A stretch of DNA of 64,000 nucleotides from the NCBI RefSeq assembly GCF_001938565.1, contig NZ_MSYM01000013.1:63496-127495 (forward strand), in the 5' to 3' direction. The notes beneath the pieces are model-generated. The model worked only from the letters and a program-made list of their open reading frames with translations. It ran no database searches and was not told the DNA's origin. Positions 46,343 to 57,016 of this stretch are shown in pieces (position 1 is the first letter of the stretch; each line of letters starts with the position of its first letter). This DNA is from Rhodoferax antarcticus ANT.BR. Lineage in GTDB: Bacteria; Pseudomonadota; Gammaproteobacteria; Burkholderiales; Burkholderiaceae_C. The position numbers were made by a program, and so were the translations under genes.

Positions 46343-46420
46343 ATCAGCCGCAATGAAGCCACTGGCGAGATCATTCTGAAACCCAAGAATGATGATCAGC
46401 GCAAAGCGCGACCTAAATGA
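46343..46420 (+). pseudogene. remnant of a VapB-type antitoxin (C-terminus)
   Basis: A short open segment reads ISRNEATGEIILKPKND and continues to a stop at 46418. It recalls the end of AbrB-fold VapB antitoxins (IRRDPETGDVILS-type). No start codon or N-terminal DNA-binding part is left. It lies 58 bases upstream of the vapC remnant, in the right order. Confidence 0.5.
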
Positions 46421-46478
46421 ACTGTTTCGGTTGATACGTAAAACCCATTTACCGAGGACTTCATACCACCGCGAGACG

Positions 46479-46817
46479 ATGCGTCACGCCCCAACCCCGT
46501 TCGCTATCTCGGCCATCACTCAGGCTGAACTTCGTGACGGCCAAGCCTGAATGGTGGCAGAAGACAAACGCCGGCGCAGCATCGATTTGATACTCCGGCA
46601 ACTCACGGCGCTGCCCTGGCCTGCCGCTACCGCCGACATTTACAGCGACATCAAGTCACAGAACAAGCACCAAGGTACTCCCAAAGGCGATCTTGGCACC
46701 CAAATCGCCGCCCACGCCCTGGCCGAGACGCTGCCTCCGGTCACCCACAACACCCGCTATTTTGAAAAGATTGCGGGTCTGCAACTTGCAAACCGGATGG
46801 CCCCAAGCCTGCAGTAG
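46479..46817 (+). pseudogene. broken VapC-type PIN-domain toxin
   Basis: The frame reads FAISAITQAELRDGQA, then a TGA stop, then continues in the same frame from ATG 46551 with LTALPWPAATADIYSDI, GTQIAAHALAE and THNTRYFEKIAGLQL. These are the middle and C-terminal parts of a PIN-domain ribonuclease. The N-terminal ~40 residues with the first catalytic Asp are absent, and a stop interrupts the rest. The second acidic site is present as D (in GDLGTQIAAHA), but VTHNT has lost the usual Asn/Asp context only slightly. No active toxin is expected. Confidence 0.72.
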
Positions 46818-46910
46818 GGTAATGCTGCGCTGCGGTAACATCGCCTGCCCAGCCCAGACGCAGCTTTCACAGGCCGTTGAACCGCCGTTTGGGCGGCCAT
46901 CACAACACCC

Positions 46911-49900
46911 ATGAACGCTCCCACCCAGATCACGTCTTTGTTGCCTGCGGATGCCAGCGCGCCGCACGAGCCGCAGCGTATTCGCGAAATCCCGTACAAC
47001 TACACCTCGTTTTCTGACCGCGAGATCGTCATTCGCCTGTTGGGCGCGTCCGCCTGGGGCTGGGCGAACCAGTTGCGTGAAGAGCGCCGCACCGGCCGCT
47101 CGGCACGCATGTTGTATGAGGTGCTGGGTGATATCTGGGTGGTGCAGCGCAACCCCTATTTGCAGGACGACTTGCTGGACAACCCGAAGCGTCGCGTCTT
47201 GCTGGTGCAAGCCTTGCAGCACCGCCTGGGCGAGATCGAGAAGCGCCGCAACCCGGACGCTGACCTCGAGCGCGACGCGCTGGTGGGCCAGCTGCTGGGC
47301 GCAGCCGTCAAGGCGGTGCAGGCTTTTGACCAGAATTTTGTTGAAACCGCCACGCTACGGCGCAAAGCGCAGCGCCTGCTGGTCAGGCTCACCGCCAAAG
47401 ACAACATTAAGTTTGACGGCCTATCCCGCGTCAGCCATGTGACTGATGCTACAGATTGGCGAGTGGAATACCCGTTTGTGGTGCTCACCCCAGACACCGA
47501 GGCCGAGATGGCGCATCTGGTGGCCGGCTGCATTGAACTGGGTTTGACCATCATCCCGCGCGGCGGTGGCACTGGCTACACCGGCGGCGCCATTCCGCTG
47601 ACCTGGAAAAGCGTGGTGATCAACACCGAAAAGCTCGAAGCCATGTCCGAGGTGGAAATGCGCACGCTGCCCGGGCTGGACCATGAGGTGGCCACCGTCT
47701 GGTCAGAAGCCGGTGTGGTGACGAATCGTGTGGCACATGCTGCCGAGCGCGCCGGTTTTGTGTTTGCGGTGGACCCGACATCGTCTGAAGCGTCTTGCAT
47801 TGGCGGCAACATCGCCATGAACGCTGGCGGTAAAAAAGCCGTGCTGTGGGGCACCTCGCTGGACAACCTGGCCAGCTGGCGCATGGTGACACCGCAGGCC
47901 GAGTGGCTGGAGGTGACCCGCATCAACCACAACATGGGCAAGATCCATGATGTGGACGTGGCCAGTTTTGAGCTGCAGTATTTCAAGGCTGACGGCAAAA
48001 CCAAGCTGCGTAGCGAACGCCTGGACATTCCTGGCAAAACCTTCCGCAAAGAGGGCCTGGGCAAGGACGTGACCGACAAGTTTTTGAGTGGCCTGCCTGG
48101 CATCCAGAAAGAAGGCTGCGACGGCCTGATCACCAGCGCGCGCTGGGTGGTGCACCGCATGCCTGCGCACACCCGCACGGTTTGCCTGGAATTTTTTGGC
48201 AATGCCAAAGACGCGGTGCCCAGCATCGTCGAGATCAAAGACTTCATGTTTGCCGAGCAAAAGCGCGGTGGCGTGCTGCTGGCCGGGCTGGAGCACCTGG
48301 ATGACCGTTACCTGAAGGCTGTGGGCTACGCCACCAAGAGCAAGCGTGGCGCGCAAGGCGGCGGCTCCAGCAGCAAGGTGCCCAAAATGGTGCTGTTTGG
48401 CGACATTGCAGGGGACGATGCTGACGCCGTGGCGCGTGTCACCAGTGAAGTGGTGCGCATTGCCAACTCCCGCAGCGGTGAAGGCTTCATTGCTATCAGC
48501 CCTGAAGCACGCAAGAAATTCTGGCTGGACCGCAAACGCACCGCGGCGATCTCCAAACACACCAACGCCTTCAAGATCAACGAAGACGTGGTGATTCCGC
48601 TGCCGCGCATGGCCGAATACACCGACGGCATTGAGCGCATCAACATCGAGCTGAGCCTGCAGAACAAACTGGCGCTGTGCGACGCGCTGGAAGATTTCTT
48701 CAAACAGGGCCATCTGCCGCTGGGTCGCCAGGACGATGCAGGTGATATTTCTGCCGCCGAGATGTTGGAAGACCGCGTGGCCCAGGCGCTGGAACTGCTG
48801 GCTGAGGTGCGCACACGCTGGTCGGGTTGGCTGCGCGACGTGGAGCCCCTGTTTGACCAACTACAAGACCACACGCTGCGGGCCAGCTGGAAGACGCAGA
48901 TTCGTTCACCGCTGCAGCAAATTTTCAGTGGCCAGGCGTTCGAGCCGATCCTGAAAGAATGCAACACGATTCACCAGCGTGTGCTCAAAAGCCGGGTTTG
49001 GGTGGCCCTGCACATGCACGCCGGAGACGGCAATGTGCACACGAACCTTCCGGTCAACAGCGATGATTACCCGATGCTGCAGGCGGCACACCGTGCCGTC
49101 AAACGCATCATGACGTTGGCGCGCAGCCTGGGTGGCGTTATTTCTGGCGAGCACGGCATCGGCATCACCAAGCTGGAGTTTTTGACCGATGCCGAGCTGC
49201 AGCCGTTCATCGACTACAAGGCCCAGGTGGACCCCGAGGGGCGCTTTAACAAAGGCAAATTGCTACGAAATACAGAGCTATCAGCGCATATAGATAAAGG
49301 GCTAGAGGCTGATTTCTTATATGCCGACCTGACCAACGCCTACACCCCCAGTTTTGGCCTGATGGGGCACGAATCGCTGATCATGAGTCAGTCAGACATT
49401 GGCGCCATTGCTGACAGCGTCAAAGACTGCCTGCGCTGTGGCAAGTGCAAACCGGTGTGTGCCACCCACGTGCCGCGCGCCAATTTGCTGTATTCGCCGC
49501 GCAACAAAATTCTGGCCACCTCTTTGCTGGTGGAGGCGTTTTTGTACGAAGAGCAAACCCGCCGTGGCGTGTCCATCAAGCACTGGCAGGAGTTTGAAGA
49601 CGTGGCCGACCACTGCACCGTGTGCCACAAGTGCCTGTCGCCGTGCCCGGTGGACATCGACTTTGGCGACGTAACCATGGCTATGCGCAACCTGCTGCGC
49701 AAGATGGGCAAAAAGAGCTTCCGCCCTGCCGGGGCAGCCGCCATGTTTTTGCTTAATGCCACCAACCCCGAGACCATCAAATTGGCGCGCTCGGTGATGG
49801 TCAATGTGGCTATCAAGGGCCAGCGCCTCGCGGCGAATGTTCTGAAACTGCCGGGCCGCAAGCAAACCAAGGCGCCGCCTGCCACCCTGGGCCCAGCGCC

Positions 49901-50840
49901 GATCAAAGAGCAGATCATCCACTTCGTCAACAAAAAGCTGCCCGGTGGCCTGCCCAAAAAGACCGCGCGCGCCTTGCTGGACATTGAAGATAAAGACTAC
50001 GTGCCGATCATTCGCAACCCGCAAACCACCACCTCGGAGACCGAAGCGGTGTTTTACTTCCCCGGTTGCGGCTCGGAGCGGCTGTTCAGCCAGGTGGGTC
50101 TGGCCACACAAGCCATGCTGTGGCACGCCGGGGTGCAAACCGTGCTGCCGCCAGGTTATTTGTGCTGCGGCTATCCGCAGCGCGGCGGCGGCGAGTTTGA
50201 CAAGGCTGAGAAGATGATCACCGACAACCGGGTGCTGTTCCACCGGGTTGCCACCACGTTGAACTACCTCGACATCAAAACCGTGGTGGTGAGCTGTGGC
50301 ACCTGTTACGACCAGTTGCAGGGGTATGAGTTTGACCAGATATTCCCCGGCAGCCGCATCATCGACATCCACGAGTACCTGCTGGAAAAAGGCATCACCC
50401 TGGCCAACGCCGGTGCCTTTTTATTCCACGACCCGTGCCACAGCCCGATGAAGCTGCAGGAGCCGCTGAAAACCGTCAAGGCCTTGTTGGGTGACCAGGT
50501 GCTGCTGTCAGACCGCTGCTGTGGTGAATCGGGCACGCTGGCGCTGAACCGGCCCGATATTTCCACCCAGGTGCGCTTCCGAAAAGAAGAAGAAATCCTC
50601 AAGGGCGAGGCGCAGTTGCGCCAGCAAGCCGGTGTGGGAGCCAAGGACAACCTCAAAATCCTGACCAGCTGCCCCGCCTGCCTGCAAGGCCTGAGCCGTT
50701 TTGGCGAAGATTTGCAAAACGGCCTGCTGGAGGCCGACTACATCGTCGTCGAGATGGCCAACCAGATTCTGGGCGACCAATGGATGCCTGACTACGTCAA
50801 GCTGGCCAACAGCGGCGGCATTGAGCGGGTGCTGGTGTAA
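46911..50840 (+). CDS. FAD/Fe-S dehydrogenase with DUF3683 N-terminus (D-2-hydroxyacid dehydrogenase-like)
   Basis: Very long protein of 1309 residues. Order of parts: DUF3683-like N-terminus (about 1-140); FAD-binding type 4 domain with [14 protein letters not shown] near 215-228; FAD-oxidase C-terminal domain up to about 780 ([22 protein letters not shown]); two 4Fe-4S sites beginning at Cys840 ([11 protein letters not shown]) and near 903 ([12 protein letters not shown]); and a GlpC-like CCG domain pair ([37 protein letters not shown]). This is a fused dehydrogenase of the D-lactate / D-2-hydroxyglutarate class that should pass electrons to the quinone pool. A repeat copy is inserted in frame at about residues 786-803. 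Substrate unknown. Confidence 0.88.
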   Translation: MNAPTQITSLLPADASAPHEPQRIREIPYNYTSFSDREIVIRLLGASAWGWANQLREERRTGRSARMLYEVLGDIWVVQRNPYLQDDLLDNPKRRVLLVQALQHRLGEIEKRRNPDADLERDALVGQLLGAAVKAVQAFDQNFVETATLRRKAQRLLVRLTAKDNIKFDGLSRVSHVTDATDWRVEYPFVVLTPDTEAEMAHLVAGCIELGLTIIPRGGGTGYTGGAIPLTWKSVVINTEKLEAMSEVEMRTLPGLDHEVATVWSEAGVVTNRVAHAAERAGFVFAVDPTSSEASCIGGNIAMNAGGKKAVLWGTSLDNLASWRMVTPQAEWLEVTRINHNMGKIHDVDVASFELQYFKADGKTKLRSERLDIPGKTFRKEGLGKDVTDKFLSGLPGIQKEGCDGLITSARWVVHRMPAHTRTVCLEFFGNAKDAVPSIVEIKDFMFAEQKRGGVLLAGLEHLDDRYLKAVGYATKSKRGAQGGGSSSKVPKMVLFGDIAGDDADAVARVTSEVVRIANSRSGEGFIAISPEARKKFWLDRKRTAAISKHTNAFKINEDVVIPLPRMAEYTDGIERINIELSLQNKLALCDALEDFFKQGHLPLGRQDDAGDISAAEMLEDRVAQALELLAEVRTRWSGWLRDVEPLFDQLQDHTLRASWKTQIRSPLQQIFSGQAFEPILKECNTIHQRVLKSRVWVALHMHAGDGNVHTNLPVNSDDYPMLQAAHRAVKRIMTLARSLGGVISGEHGIGITKLEFLTDAELQPFIDYKAQVDPEGRFNKGKLLRNTELSAHIDKGLEADFLYADLTNAYTPSFGLMGHESLIMSQSDIGAIADSVKDCLRCGKCKPVCATHVPRANLLYSPRNKILATSLLVEAFLYEEQTRRGVSIKHWQEFEDVADHCTVCHKCLSPCPVDIDFGDVTMAMRNLLRKMGKKSFRPAGAAAMFLLNATNPETIKLARSVMVNVAIKGQRLAANVLKLPGRKQTKAPPATLGPAPIKEQIIHFVNKKLPGGLPKKTARALLDIEDKDYVPIIRNPQTTTSETEAVFYFPGCGSERLFSQVGLATQAMLWHAGVQTVLPPGYLCCGYPQRGGGEFDKAEKMITDNRVLFHRVATTLNYLDIKTVVVSCGTCYDQLQGYEFDQIFPGSRIIDIHEYLLEKGITLANAGAFLFHDPCHSPMKLQEPLKTVKALLGDQVLLSDRCCGESGTLALNRPDISTQVRFRKEEEILKGEAQLRQQAGVGAKDNLKILTSCPACLQGLSRFGEDLQNGLLEADYIVVEMANQILGDQWMPDYVKLANSGGIERVLV
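49268..49316 (+). repeat. interspersed repeat copy 8 (inside FAD/Fe-S dehydrogenase)
   Basis: GAGCTATCAGCGCATATAGA, then TAAAGGGCTAGAGGCTGATT. It is read in frame as the linker [14 protein letters not shown] between the FAD-oxidase and Fe-S domains, in a different phase from the signal-peptide copies. Confidence 0.8.
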
Positions 50841-50877
50841 GCCCTCGCTGCCAGACCCCAACACAAGGAGATTTTCC

Positions 50878-51291
50878 ATGGCAGGTTTGAAAGCCGGTAG
50901 CCCGCACCCCGAAGACATCACGGTGCACAGCGCCTCCAAGGTGCTGGAGGTGAGCTTTTCAGACGGCGCGAGCTTTCGCATTCCATTCGAGCTGATGCGG
51001 GTGTGCTCCCCCTCAGCCGAGGTGCAGGGGCACGGACCGGGGCAGGAGACCCTGCAGACTGGCAAGCGTGAGGTGACCCTAACCGCGTTGGAACCGGTTG
51101 GCAATTACGCGGTGCAGCCGACGTTTTCTGATGGTCACACCACGGGTCTGTACACCTGGGAATACCTGTATTTTCTGGGTTCGCAGCAAGACAAGCTGTG
51201 GGCGGACTATCTTGCCCAGCTTCGGGCCGTCGGTATGGACCGCGATGCCCCGATGCCCGGAAAAGCCGCCAGCAGTTGCGCCACGCACTGA
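50878..51291 (+). CDS. DUF971 (gamma-butyrobetaine hydroxylase N-terminal-like) protein
   Basis: Protein of 137 residues with the DUF971 fold: PEDITVHSASKVLEVSFSDG, FRIPFELMRVCSPSAEVQGH, then NYAVQPTFSDGHTTGLYTWEYL. In the hydroxylase this domain binds zinc; stand-alone versions have been linked to Fe-S cluster work, but the role here is unknown. AAGGAG lies 6 bases upstream of the ATG. It follows the large dehydrogenase by 37 bases and may be co-transcribed with it. The C-terminal tail carries a Cys (SSCATH). Confidence 0.88.
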   Translation: MAGLKAGSPHPEDITVHSASKVLEVSFSDGASFRIPFELMRVCSPSAEVQGHGPGQETLQTGKREVTLTALEPVGNYAVQPTFSDGHTTGLYTWEYLYFLGSQQDKLWADYLAQLRAVGMDRDAPMPGKAASSCATH

Positions 51292-51423
51292 GGCGTTTAC
51301 CTGCCGCGTTAATCGCCTAGGTTTGACTGGGCAGGCGGTCGGCATCTGTGTCTGGCAGTGAATGGGTTGGGGTGGCAGCCCCCGACTGTCAAAGGCGCAG
51401 AAATCGGCCGCTACCGCAAACCA

Positions 51424-52803
51424 TCAGCCGCTCGAAATGACAGCCCGGGCCAATGCCGGCGAGTAGTTCGCTAGCGGCTCACAAAGCCTAACCCGGTTGC
51501 GTCCATCCTTTTTGGCCCGATACAGGGCGTCGTCAGCGTGCCTGTGTAGAGCCAGGCCGTCTTCGCCATGAACGGGGTACAGCGCAAGGCCAAGGCAGCA
51601 CGATATGCGCACGGTGTGCCCCGCCGCAATAAACGGTTGCTCCAGAGTGGCGCGGATTTTTTCAGCCACGGCCAAGGCTTCTTTCTCCCCAGCGACGTTG
51701 CGCAGCAGCACAACAAACTCATCTCCGCCGATGCGCGCAACGGTGTCGGAATCCCTGACGCAACCCACCATGCGCTGCGCCACCTCTTTCAGCAGTGCAT
51801 CGCCCACCAGATGGCCAAATTGGTCATTCACCGGCTTGAACAAGTCCAAGTCCAGGGCCATCAGTGCCGAGCTACACCCATCGCGTTCAGCGCTGGATAA
51901 GGCGTTTTGCAGCCGGTCAGAAAACAGCGCTCGGTTCGCCAGCCCGGTCAGGCTGTCATGGTGGGCCATGTGCCGTATTTTTTCCTCCGTCGCCTTGCGC
52001 TCGGTGATGTCGACAATAAAGCCGCTCCACGTTGCAGGCGTTTCTGGCGCCGTGGGGCTTGGCCTTGATTCAATATGCAGCCATTTCAGTTCCCCTTGCG
52101 GGGTGATGATCCGGTGTTCGAGAATCAGCCCGGTTCCAGCCTTGTTGCACCTATTGTCTTCATCGCGCACCAGGCACCGGTCATCGTCATGCACAAGGGT
52201 CCATAACTTACCTGAGTCAGCGATGATTTCTTCGGCGTCAACACCGTAGATTTCCTTGCACCTGCGGTTCATGTAGGTAAACCGATTGGTGCCATCGGGG
52301 TTCAGCACGTAGTCATACAACACAGCGGGAACTGTTTCGGCCATTCGTTCAAATCGCTGTCTGCTTTTCTTTAGTAAGTTCTCGTTCCGTTTGCGCTCAG
52401 TGATGTCCTGAACTGTTCCGACCATTGACGCAACTTTACCGTTGCGGCCATGCGTCAGTTCTCCAATGTGACGAACCCACCCGGTCTCGCCATTTGATTT
52501 GCGAACGATTCTGTATTCGTGGTTGAACGACGTCCGCTGACCAAGCAGTTTTTTCCTCAAGGATTGCCCGATCATCTCGGCATCCTGCGGGTGCACAAGG
52601 TCGATCCATCCTTGAAGGCTCCTGACATAGCCCTTGTCTATGCCAAAAATATTGTCGAGTTCCTCCGAAGATTTCCAAAGCAGCGACCGAACATCAAGTT
52701 TGTAGGAACCGATGCAGGCGATTCGCAAGGACTCCTTCAGAAGGAAGTTGCTTTTTTTGAACATTTCTTCAGCGTTCATTAGCCGATGATCGTAGTGAAA
52801 CAT
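51424..52803 (-). CDS. PAS-domain diguanylate cyclase
   Basis: Cytoplasmic protein of 459 residues. Two PAS/PAC units (about residues 25-150 and 155-285; each ends with an ITERK motif) precede a GGDEF domain. GGDEF is at residues 359-363, so the cyclase should be active and make c-di-GMP; RDSD five residues before it is a canonical inhibitory I-site. HMAHHDSLTGLANR marks the domain start. ATG 52803 has CAGGAC upstream; ATG 52779 is an alternative. No membrane segment, so the signal is probably internal (redox or small ligand). Confidence 0.92.
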   Translation of the reverse strand: MFHYDHRLMNAEEMFKKSNFLLKESLRIACIGSYKLDVRSLLWKSSEELDNIFGIDKGYVRSLQGWIDLVHPQDAEMIGQSLRKKLLGQRTSFNHEYRIVRKSNGETGWVRHIGELTHGRNGKVASMVGTVQDITERKRNENLLKKSRQRFERMAETVPAVLYDYVLNPDGTNRFTYMNRRCKEIYGVDAEEIIADSGKLWTLVHDDDRCLVRDEDNRCNKAGTGLILEHRIITPQGELKWLHIESRPSPTAPETPATWSGFIVDITERKATEEKIRHMAHHDSLTGLANRALFSDRLQNALSSAERDGCSSALMALDLDLFKPVNDQFGHLVGDALLKEVAQRMVGCVRDSDTVARIGGDEFVVLLRNVAGEKEALAVAEKIRATLEQPFIAAGHTVRISCCLGLALYPVHGEDGLALHRHADDALYRAKKDGRNRVRLCEPLANYSPALARAVISSG

Positions 52804-53000
52804 GTGTCCTGCGCCATTCCTAAATGGAGGTAACGACGTTGAAGTACCCGTAACCAAGCACGAAGTTTTCCGACCTCTATGGGTCGTTTGCATCAAGTCG
52901 CCGATGTGAGTTGACTGTCTGTTTGCTGCCTGCGCTTGACCTGCCGCAACCCCAGAGAACCCAGTCACGCCGCCTGCCTCGTGCAACCACATTAAGCTTT

Positions 53001-53047
53001 TTTGGCTTCTTTCCCTTATTCAATAAAGGTTAGAAGCTATTGTTTTT
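53001..53047 (-). repeat. interspersed repeat copy 9 (degenerate)
   Basis: On the plus strand GGCTTCTTTCCCTTATTCAA, then TAAAGGTTAGAAGCTATT, a worn minus-orientation copy in the gap between ppc and the cyclase gene. Confidence 0.5.
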
Positions 53048-53092
53048 AACGTGACCAGCTTGTAATACGACCAACTGGCCAGCCGTAAAAAC

Positions 53093-55963
53093 TCAACCGG
53101 TATTGCGCAACCCCGCAGCAATGCCGTTGATCGACATGTGAATGCCGCGTTTGATGCGCTCGTCGCCCACGCCAGCGCGGTAGCGGCGCACCATTTCCAC
53201 CTGCAGATGGTGCAGCGGGTCGATGTACGGGAAGCGGTGGCGAATGGAGCGTTGCAGTGCAGCGTTGTGCGCCAGGCGCTCTTTGTCGCCGGTGATCAGC
53301 GCCAGCGCCTGCGTGGTGCGCTGCCACTCCTGCTCGATGGCGGAAAAAATCGTCTTGCGCAATTTGCTATCAGTGACCAGTTCGGCGTAGCGCGTGGCCA
53401 GCGCCAGGTCACTTTTGGCCAGGACCATGTCCATGTTGGAGAGCAGGGTTTTGAAAAACGGCCATTGCTGCTCCATATGTTGCAGCAACTGAAGCCGTTG
53501 TTTATGGGTCTTGGCGGGTGTTTTATCACCCAGCGGCTGTAGAAACTGTTCCACCGCCGAGCCAAAGCCAAACCAGCCCGGCAGCGTCAGGCGGCACTGG
53601 CCCCAGCTAAAGCCCCAGGGAATGGCGCGCAGGTCTTCAATTTTCTGCGTGGCCTTGCGTGAGGCCGGGCGTGAGCCGATGTTGAGCTCGGCAATCTCAC
53701 GGATCGGTGTGGCGGCAAAAAAGTAGTTGGTGAATCCAGGGGTCTCATAAACCAGCTTGCGGTAAGCGGCCATGCTCGCTATTGACAACTCGGCGGCGGC
53801 TTCCAGATAGTCGCTCGGGGCGGCCTGGGTGGGGTGCAGCAGCGTGGCCTCAAGCGTGGCGGCCACCAGGGTTTCCAGGTTGCGCCGCCCGATCTCAGGG
53901 TTGGCATATTTGGAGCCAATCACCTCGCCCTGTTCGGTCAGGCGGATCTGGCCGCGTACCGTGCCCGGAGGTTGCGCCAAGATGGCCTCAAAGCTCGGGC
54001 CACCGCCGCGTCCGACCGTGCCGCCGCGGCCGTGGAACAGGCGCAATTGGATGAATTGGTTGTTATCAGGCGTTGGATGGTTGCGGTTGATCTCGTCAAA
54101 CACCTCCACCAGCGCGATTTCGCCGCGGTACAGCTCCCAGTTGCTGGTGAAGATGCCGCCGTCTTTGTTGCTGTCGGAATAGCCGAGCATGATGTCTTGC
54201 TCGCCATATTGTTCGGCGTTGCCGCGTTGCACCAGCGCCAGCACGCCGGGCAGGGCGTAAAAGGCTTGCATGATGCCGCCGGCGTTGCGCAGGTCGTCAA
54301 TGGTTTCGAACAGGGGCACGACGATCAGGTCGCAGATGGCGTTGCCTTCGCTCAGGGCGCCACGCATCAGCCCGACTTCTTTTTGCAGCAACATCACTTC
54401 AAGCAAGTCGCTGACCGTTTCAGTATGGCTGATGATGTAGTGGCGAATGGCTTGGGCACCGAATTGTTCGCGCATGGCTTTGGCGGCTTCGAACACGCCA
54501 ATTTCGCTGCGCGTGTGCGCACTGTATTGCGCGCCCATCACCCGCAGGGGGCGCGCTTCATTGAGCAGCGACAGCAGCAGCGTGCATTTGGCGGCTTCGT
54601 CCAGCGCGGCGTAGTCTGGGGTGACGCGGGCGGTGGCCAGCAACTCGGCCAGCACGGCTTCATGTTGGTCAGAGCTCTGGCGCAAGTCCACCGTGGCCAG
54701 ATGAAAGCCAAACACCTCCACCGCGCGTATCAGCGGCTGAAGGCGCTGGGTGACGAGTGGCAGCGCGCGTTGGGTCAACAAGCACGCTTCTATGGTGCGC
54801 AAATTCGCCAGAAACTCTTGCGCACTTGGGTAGGGGTTTTGAGGTGCCACAGCGTGGCGTGCTGCCTCGTTGCCGGTGAGGTCCTTGAAGGTGGCTGCCA
54901 AGCGGGAATACATGCCAATCAGCGCGCGGCGGTAGGGCTCGTCTTTGCGGTGCTGGCTGGTGTCGGCAGAGCGTTCTGCCAGGGCCTGCATCTCGGGCGA
55001 GAATGCCAGCAGCAGGGCAGACTGCGACAAATCAGCGCCCAGCAAGTGAAGCTCGGTGAGGTAGTGGTGGATGGCTACGTCGGCCTGGCGGCGCAAGGCA
55101 TGCTCCAGCGTCTGTGCGTTGACGTTGGGATTGCCGTCGCGGTCGCCGCCAATCCACTGGCCCATGCGCAGGAAGTTGGCGACGGGCTGCTTGCCCAAAG
55201 CTAGCTCCAGGTGGGCGTAAATGCGCGGAATTTCGCGCAGAAAGGTCGCGTGGTAGTAGCTCAGCGCGTTGTCCACCTCGTTGGCGACGGTGAGTTTGCT
55301 GTAGCGCAGCATGCGTGTTTGCCACAGTTGCAGCACGCGGGCGCGCAACTGGGCCTCGTTGTTGGCCAGCTCGCGCGGCGCCAGCGCATCGTTGGGAACC
55401 TTATAGGCCAAGGCCTGCGCCATGATGTCATCTCGCTGGGCCAGAAGTCGGGCGATGTCACGCTCGGCGTCCAAAATGCTTTTGCGCTGCACCTCGGTGG
55501 GGTGGGCGGTGAGCACTGGCGAGACAAAGCTGTGCGCCAGCATCTGGCTGATGGCTTCTGTGGTGATGCCACCGTCGGCCAGGCGCTGCAGCGTTCTGGC
55601 GATGCTGCCTTCGCGCACGTCGCCCATGCGCTGGTGCATCATGCGGCGTCGAATGTGGTGGCGGTCTTCGGCTAGGTTGGCCAAGTGGCTGAAATAGGTG
55701 AAGGCGCGCACCACGCTGACGGTTTTGTCGCCGCTCAGGGAGGTGAGCAGCTTGCTCAGCGTCTTGTCGGCCTCATGGTCGGCGTCGCGGCGAAAAGCCA
55801 CGGATAGCTGGCGTATCTGCTCAATCAGCGCAAAAGTCGCCTCGCCCTCCTGCTCACGAATGACATCGCCCAGAATGCGCCCGAGTAGCCGGATGTCTTC
55901 AATCAGAGGTTGCTCGGTGTTTTTTGGGCTGGATTTGGCGCGGGGCGGGCTGATTTTGGTCAT
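53093..55963 (-). CDS. ppc: phosphoenolpyruvate carboxylase
   Basis: Enzyme of 956 residues that makes oxaloacetate from PEP and bicarbonate. The catalytic His is in [16 protein letters not shown]. The glycine-rich loop is [14 protein letters not shown], and [19 protein letters not shown] is also intact. The C-terminus ends with the conserved [13 protein letters not shown]. Length is at the upper end of bacterial enzymes, with a short basic N-terminus. It is divergent from hemC across about 100 bases. Confidence 0.97.
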   Translation of the reverse strand: MTKISPPRAKSSPKNTEQPLIEDIRLLGRILGDVIREQEGEATFALIEQIRQLSVAFRRDADHEADKTLSKLLTSLSGDKTVSVVRAFTYFSHLANLAEDRHHIRRRMMHQRMGDVREGSIARTLQRLADGGITTEAISQMLAHSFVSPVLTAHPTEVQRKSILDAERDIARLLAQRDDIMAQALAYKVPNDALAPRELANNEAQLRARVLQLWQTRMLRYSKLTVANEVDNALSYYHATFLREIPRIYAHLELALGKQPVANFLRMGQWIGGDRDGNPNVNAQTLEHALRRQADVAIHHYLTELHLLGADLSQSALLLAFSPEMQALAERSADTSQHRKDEPYRRALIGMYSRLAATFKDLTGNEAARHAVAPQNPYPSAQEFLANLRTIEACLLTQRALPLVTQRLQPLIRAVEVFGFHLATVDLRQSSDQHEAVLAELLATARVTPDYAALDEAAKCTLLLSLLNEARPLRVMGAQYSAHTRSEIGVFEAAKAMREQFGAQAIRHYIISHTETVSDLLEVMLLQKEVGLMRGALSEGNAICDLIVVPLFETIDDLRNAGGIMQAFYALPGVLALVQRGNAEQYGEQDIMLGYSDSNKDGGIFTSNWELYRGEIALVEVFDEINRNHPTPDNNQFIQLRLFHGRGGTVGRGGGPSFEAILAQPPGTVRGQIRLTEQGEVIGSKYANPEIGRRNLETLVAATLEATLLHPTQAAPSDYLEAAAELSIASMAAYRKLVYETPGFTNYFFAATPIREIAELNIGSRPASRKATQKIEDLRAIPWGFSWGQCRLTLPGWFGFGSAVEQFLQPLGDKTPAKTHKQRLQLLQHMEQQWPFFKTLLSNMDMVLAKSDLALATRYAELVTDSKLRKTIFSAIEQEWQRTTQALALITGDKERLAHNAALQRSIRHRFPYIDPLHHLQVEMVRRYRAGVGDERIKRGIHMSINGIAAGLRNTG

Positions 55964-56063
55964 ATTGGGTCCGGAAGTGGGTGCGCTCTGGGCAAGCAGG
56001 ACTCATGCTAGCATTCCTGTTTCCATTGAAATTGCAAAGGTGATGGCCGCGCGCCGCAAGCTT

Positions 56064-57014
56064 ATGAGTAAATTCACGATCGCTACCAGAGAGAGTCGCC
56101 TGGCCATGTGGCAGGCCGAGCATGTGCAGGCTATTTTGACCAACATGGGTCACTCGGTCAGTATTTTGGGCATGACCACCCTGGGTGATCAGATTCAAGA
56201 CCGCGCTTTGAGCCAGGTGGGTGGCAAAGGCCTGTTCACCAAAGAACTGGAAGTGGCGCTGGAAGACGGTAGCGCCGATCTGGCGGTGCATTCCCTCAAA
56301 GACGTACCCATGGAGTTGCCTGAAGGCTTCAACCTGGCCTGCGTGATGGAGCGTGAAGACCCGCGCGATGCGTTTGTGTCACCGCATTACGCCAATCTGG
56401 TTGCGCTGCCACTGGGAGCGGTGCTGGGCACGTCGAGTCTGCGCCGCACGGTTCTGCTACGTGCGCTGCGCCCTGATTTGAAGATTATTCCCCTGCGTGG
56501 CAACCTCGACACCCGCCTGCGCAAGCTTGATGAAGGTCAGTACGACGCCATCGTGCTGGCGGCCGCTGGCCTCAAGCGCCTGAAGTTGGAGGCGCGCATT
56601 CGTGACATTTTTGAGCCCGAAGTGATGCTGCCCGCCGCGGGTCAAGGCGCCTTGGGCATCGAGGTGCGCAACGACGGCGCCGAGGTGACCGCTGCGGTGA
56701 CACCGCTGATTCACGAGCCCACTTGGCTGGCGGTGGCTGCCGAGCGGGCGGTGAGCCGTGCCATGGGGGGCAGTTGCTCCATGCCGCTGGCCGCCTATGC
56801 CACGCTGCAGGGGGAAGTGCTGACCATCAACGCCGCCTGGGGTGACATCCACGCCAAATTGCCGCTGGTGCGCGCTTGTGAGACTGGGCCGGTCAGCGAC
56901 CAGGCCAGTGCCGCTGCTCTGGGTCTACGCGTGGCTGAGGCGCTGATGGCGGGTGTGCTGGCGCAAGGTGGCAGCCTGGAACACCTGGACAAGGCCGACC
57001 TGCTCGGGTTATAG
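56064..57014 (+). CDS. hemC: hydroxymethylbilane synthase
   Basis: Porphobilinogen deaminase of 316 residues that joins four porphobilinogens. The dipyrromethane cofactor Cys is Cys238 in [51 protein letters not shown] and GTSSLRR are the usual family segments. ATG 56064 gives the correct N-terminus. It heads hemC-hemD-hemX-hemY, where hemD starts 2 bases after its stop. Confidence 0.96.
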   Translation: MSKFTIATRESRLAMWQAEHVQAILTNMGHSVSILGMTTLGDQIQDRALSQVGGKGLFTKELEVALEDGSADLAVHSLKDVPMELPEGFNLACVMEREDPRDAFVSPHYANLVALPLGAVLGTSSLRRTVLLRALRPDLKIIPLRGNLDTRLRKLDEGQYDAIVLAAAGLKRLKLEARIRDIFEPEVMLPAAGQGALGIEVRNDGAEVTAAVTPLIHEPTWLAVAAERAVSRAMGGSCSMPLAAYATLQGEVLTINAAWGDIHAKLPLVRACETGPVSDQASAAALGLRVAEALMAGVLAQGGSLEHLDKADLLGL

Positions 57015-57016
57015 CC

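Noticed and set aside
47703..48860. 385-codon open frame on the minus strand across the large dehydrogenase
   Set aside because: Antisense shadow of a conserved gene without ribosome-binding site or recognisable motif.
53834..55204. 456-codon open frame on the plus strand across ppc
   Set aside because: It is antisense to the well-conserved ppc gene; its composition (Gln/His/Gly/Val rich) is what a GC-rich gene gives on its opposite strand, and no family is seen.
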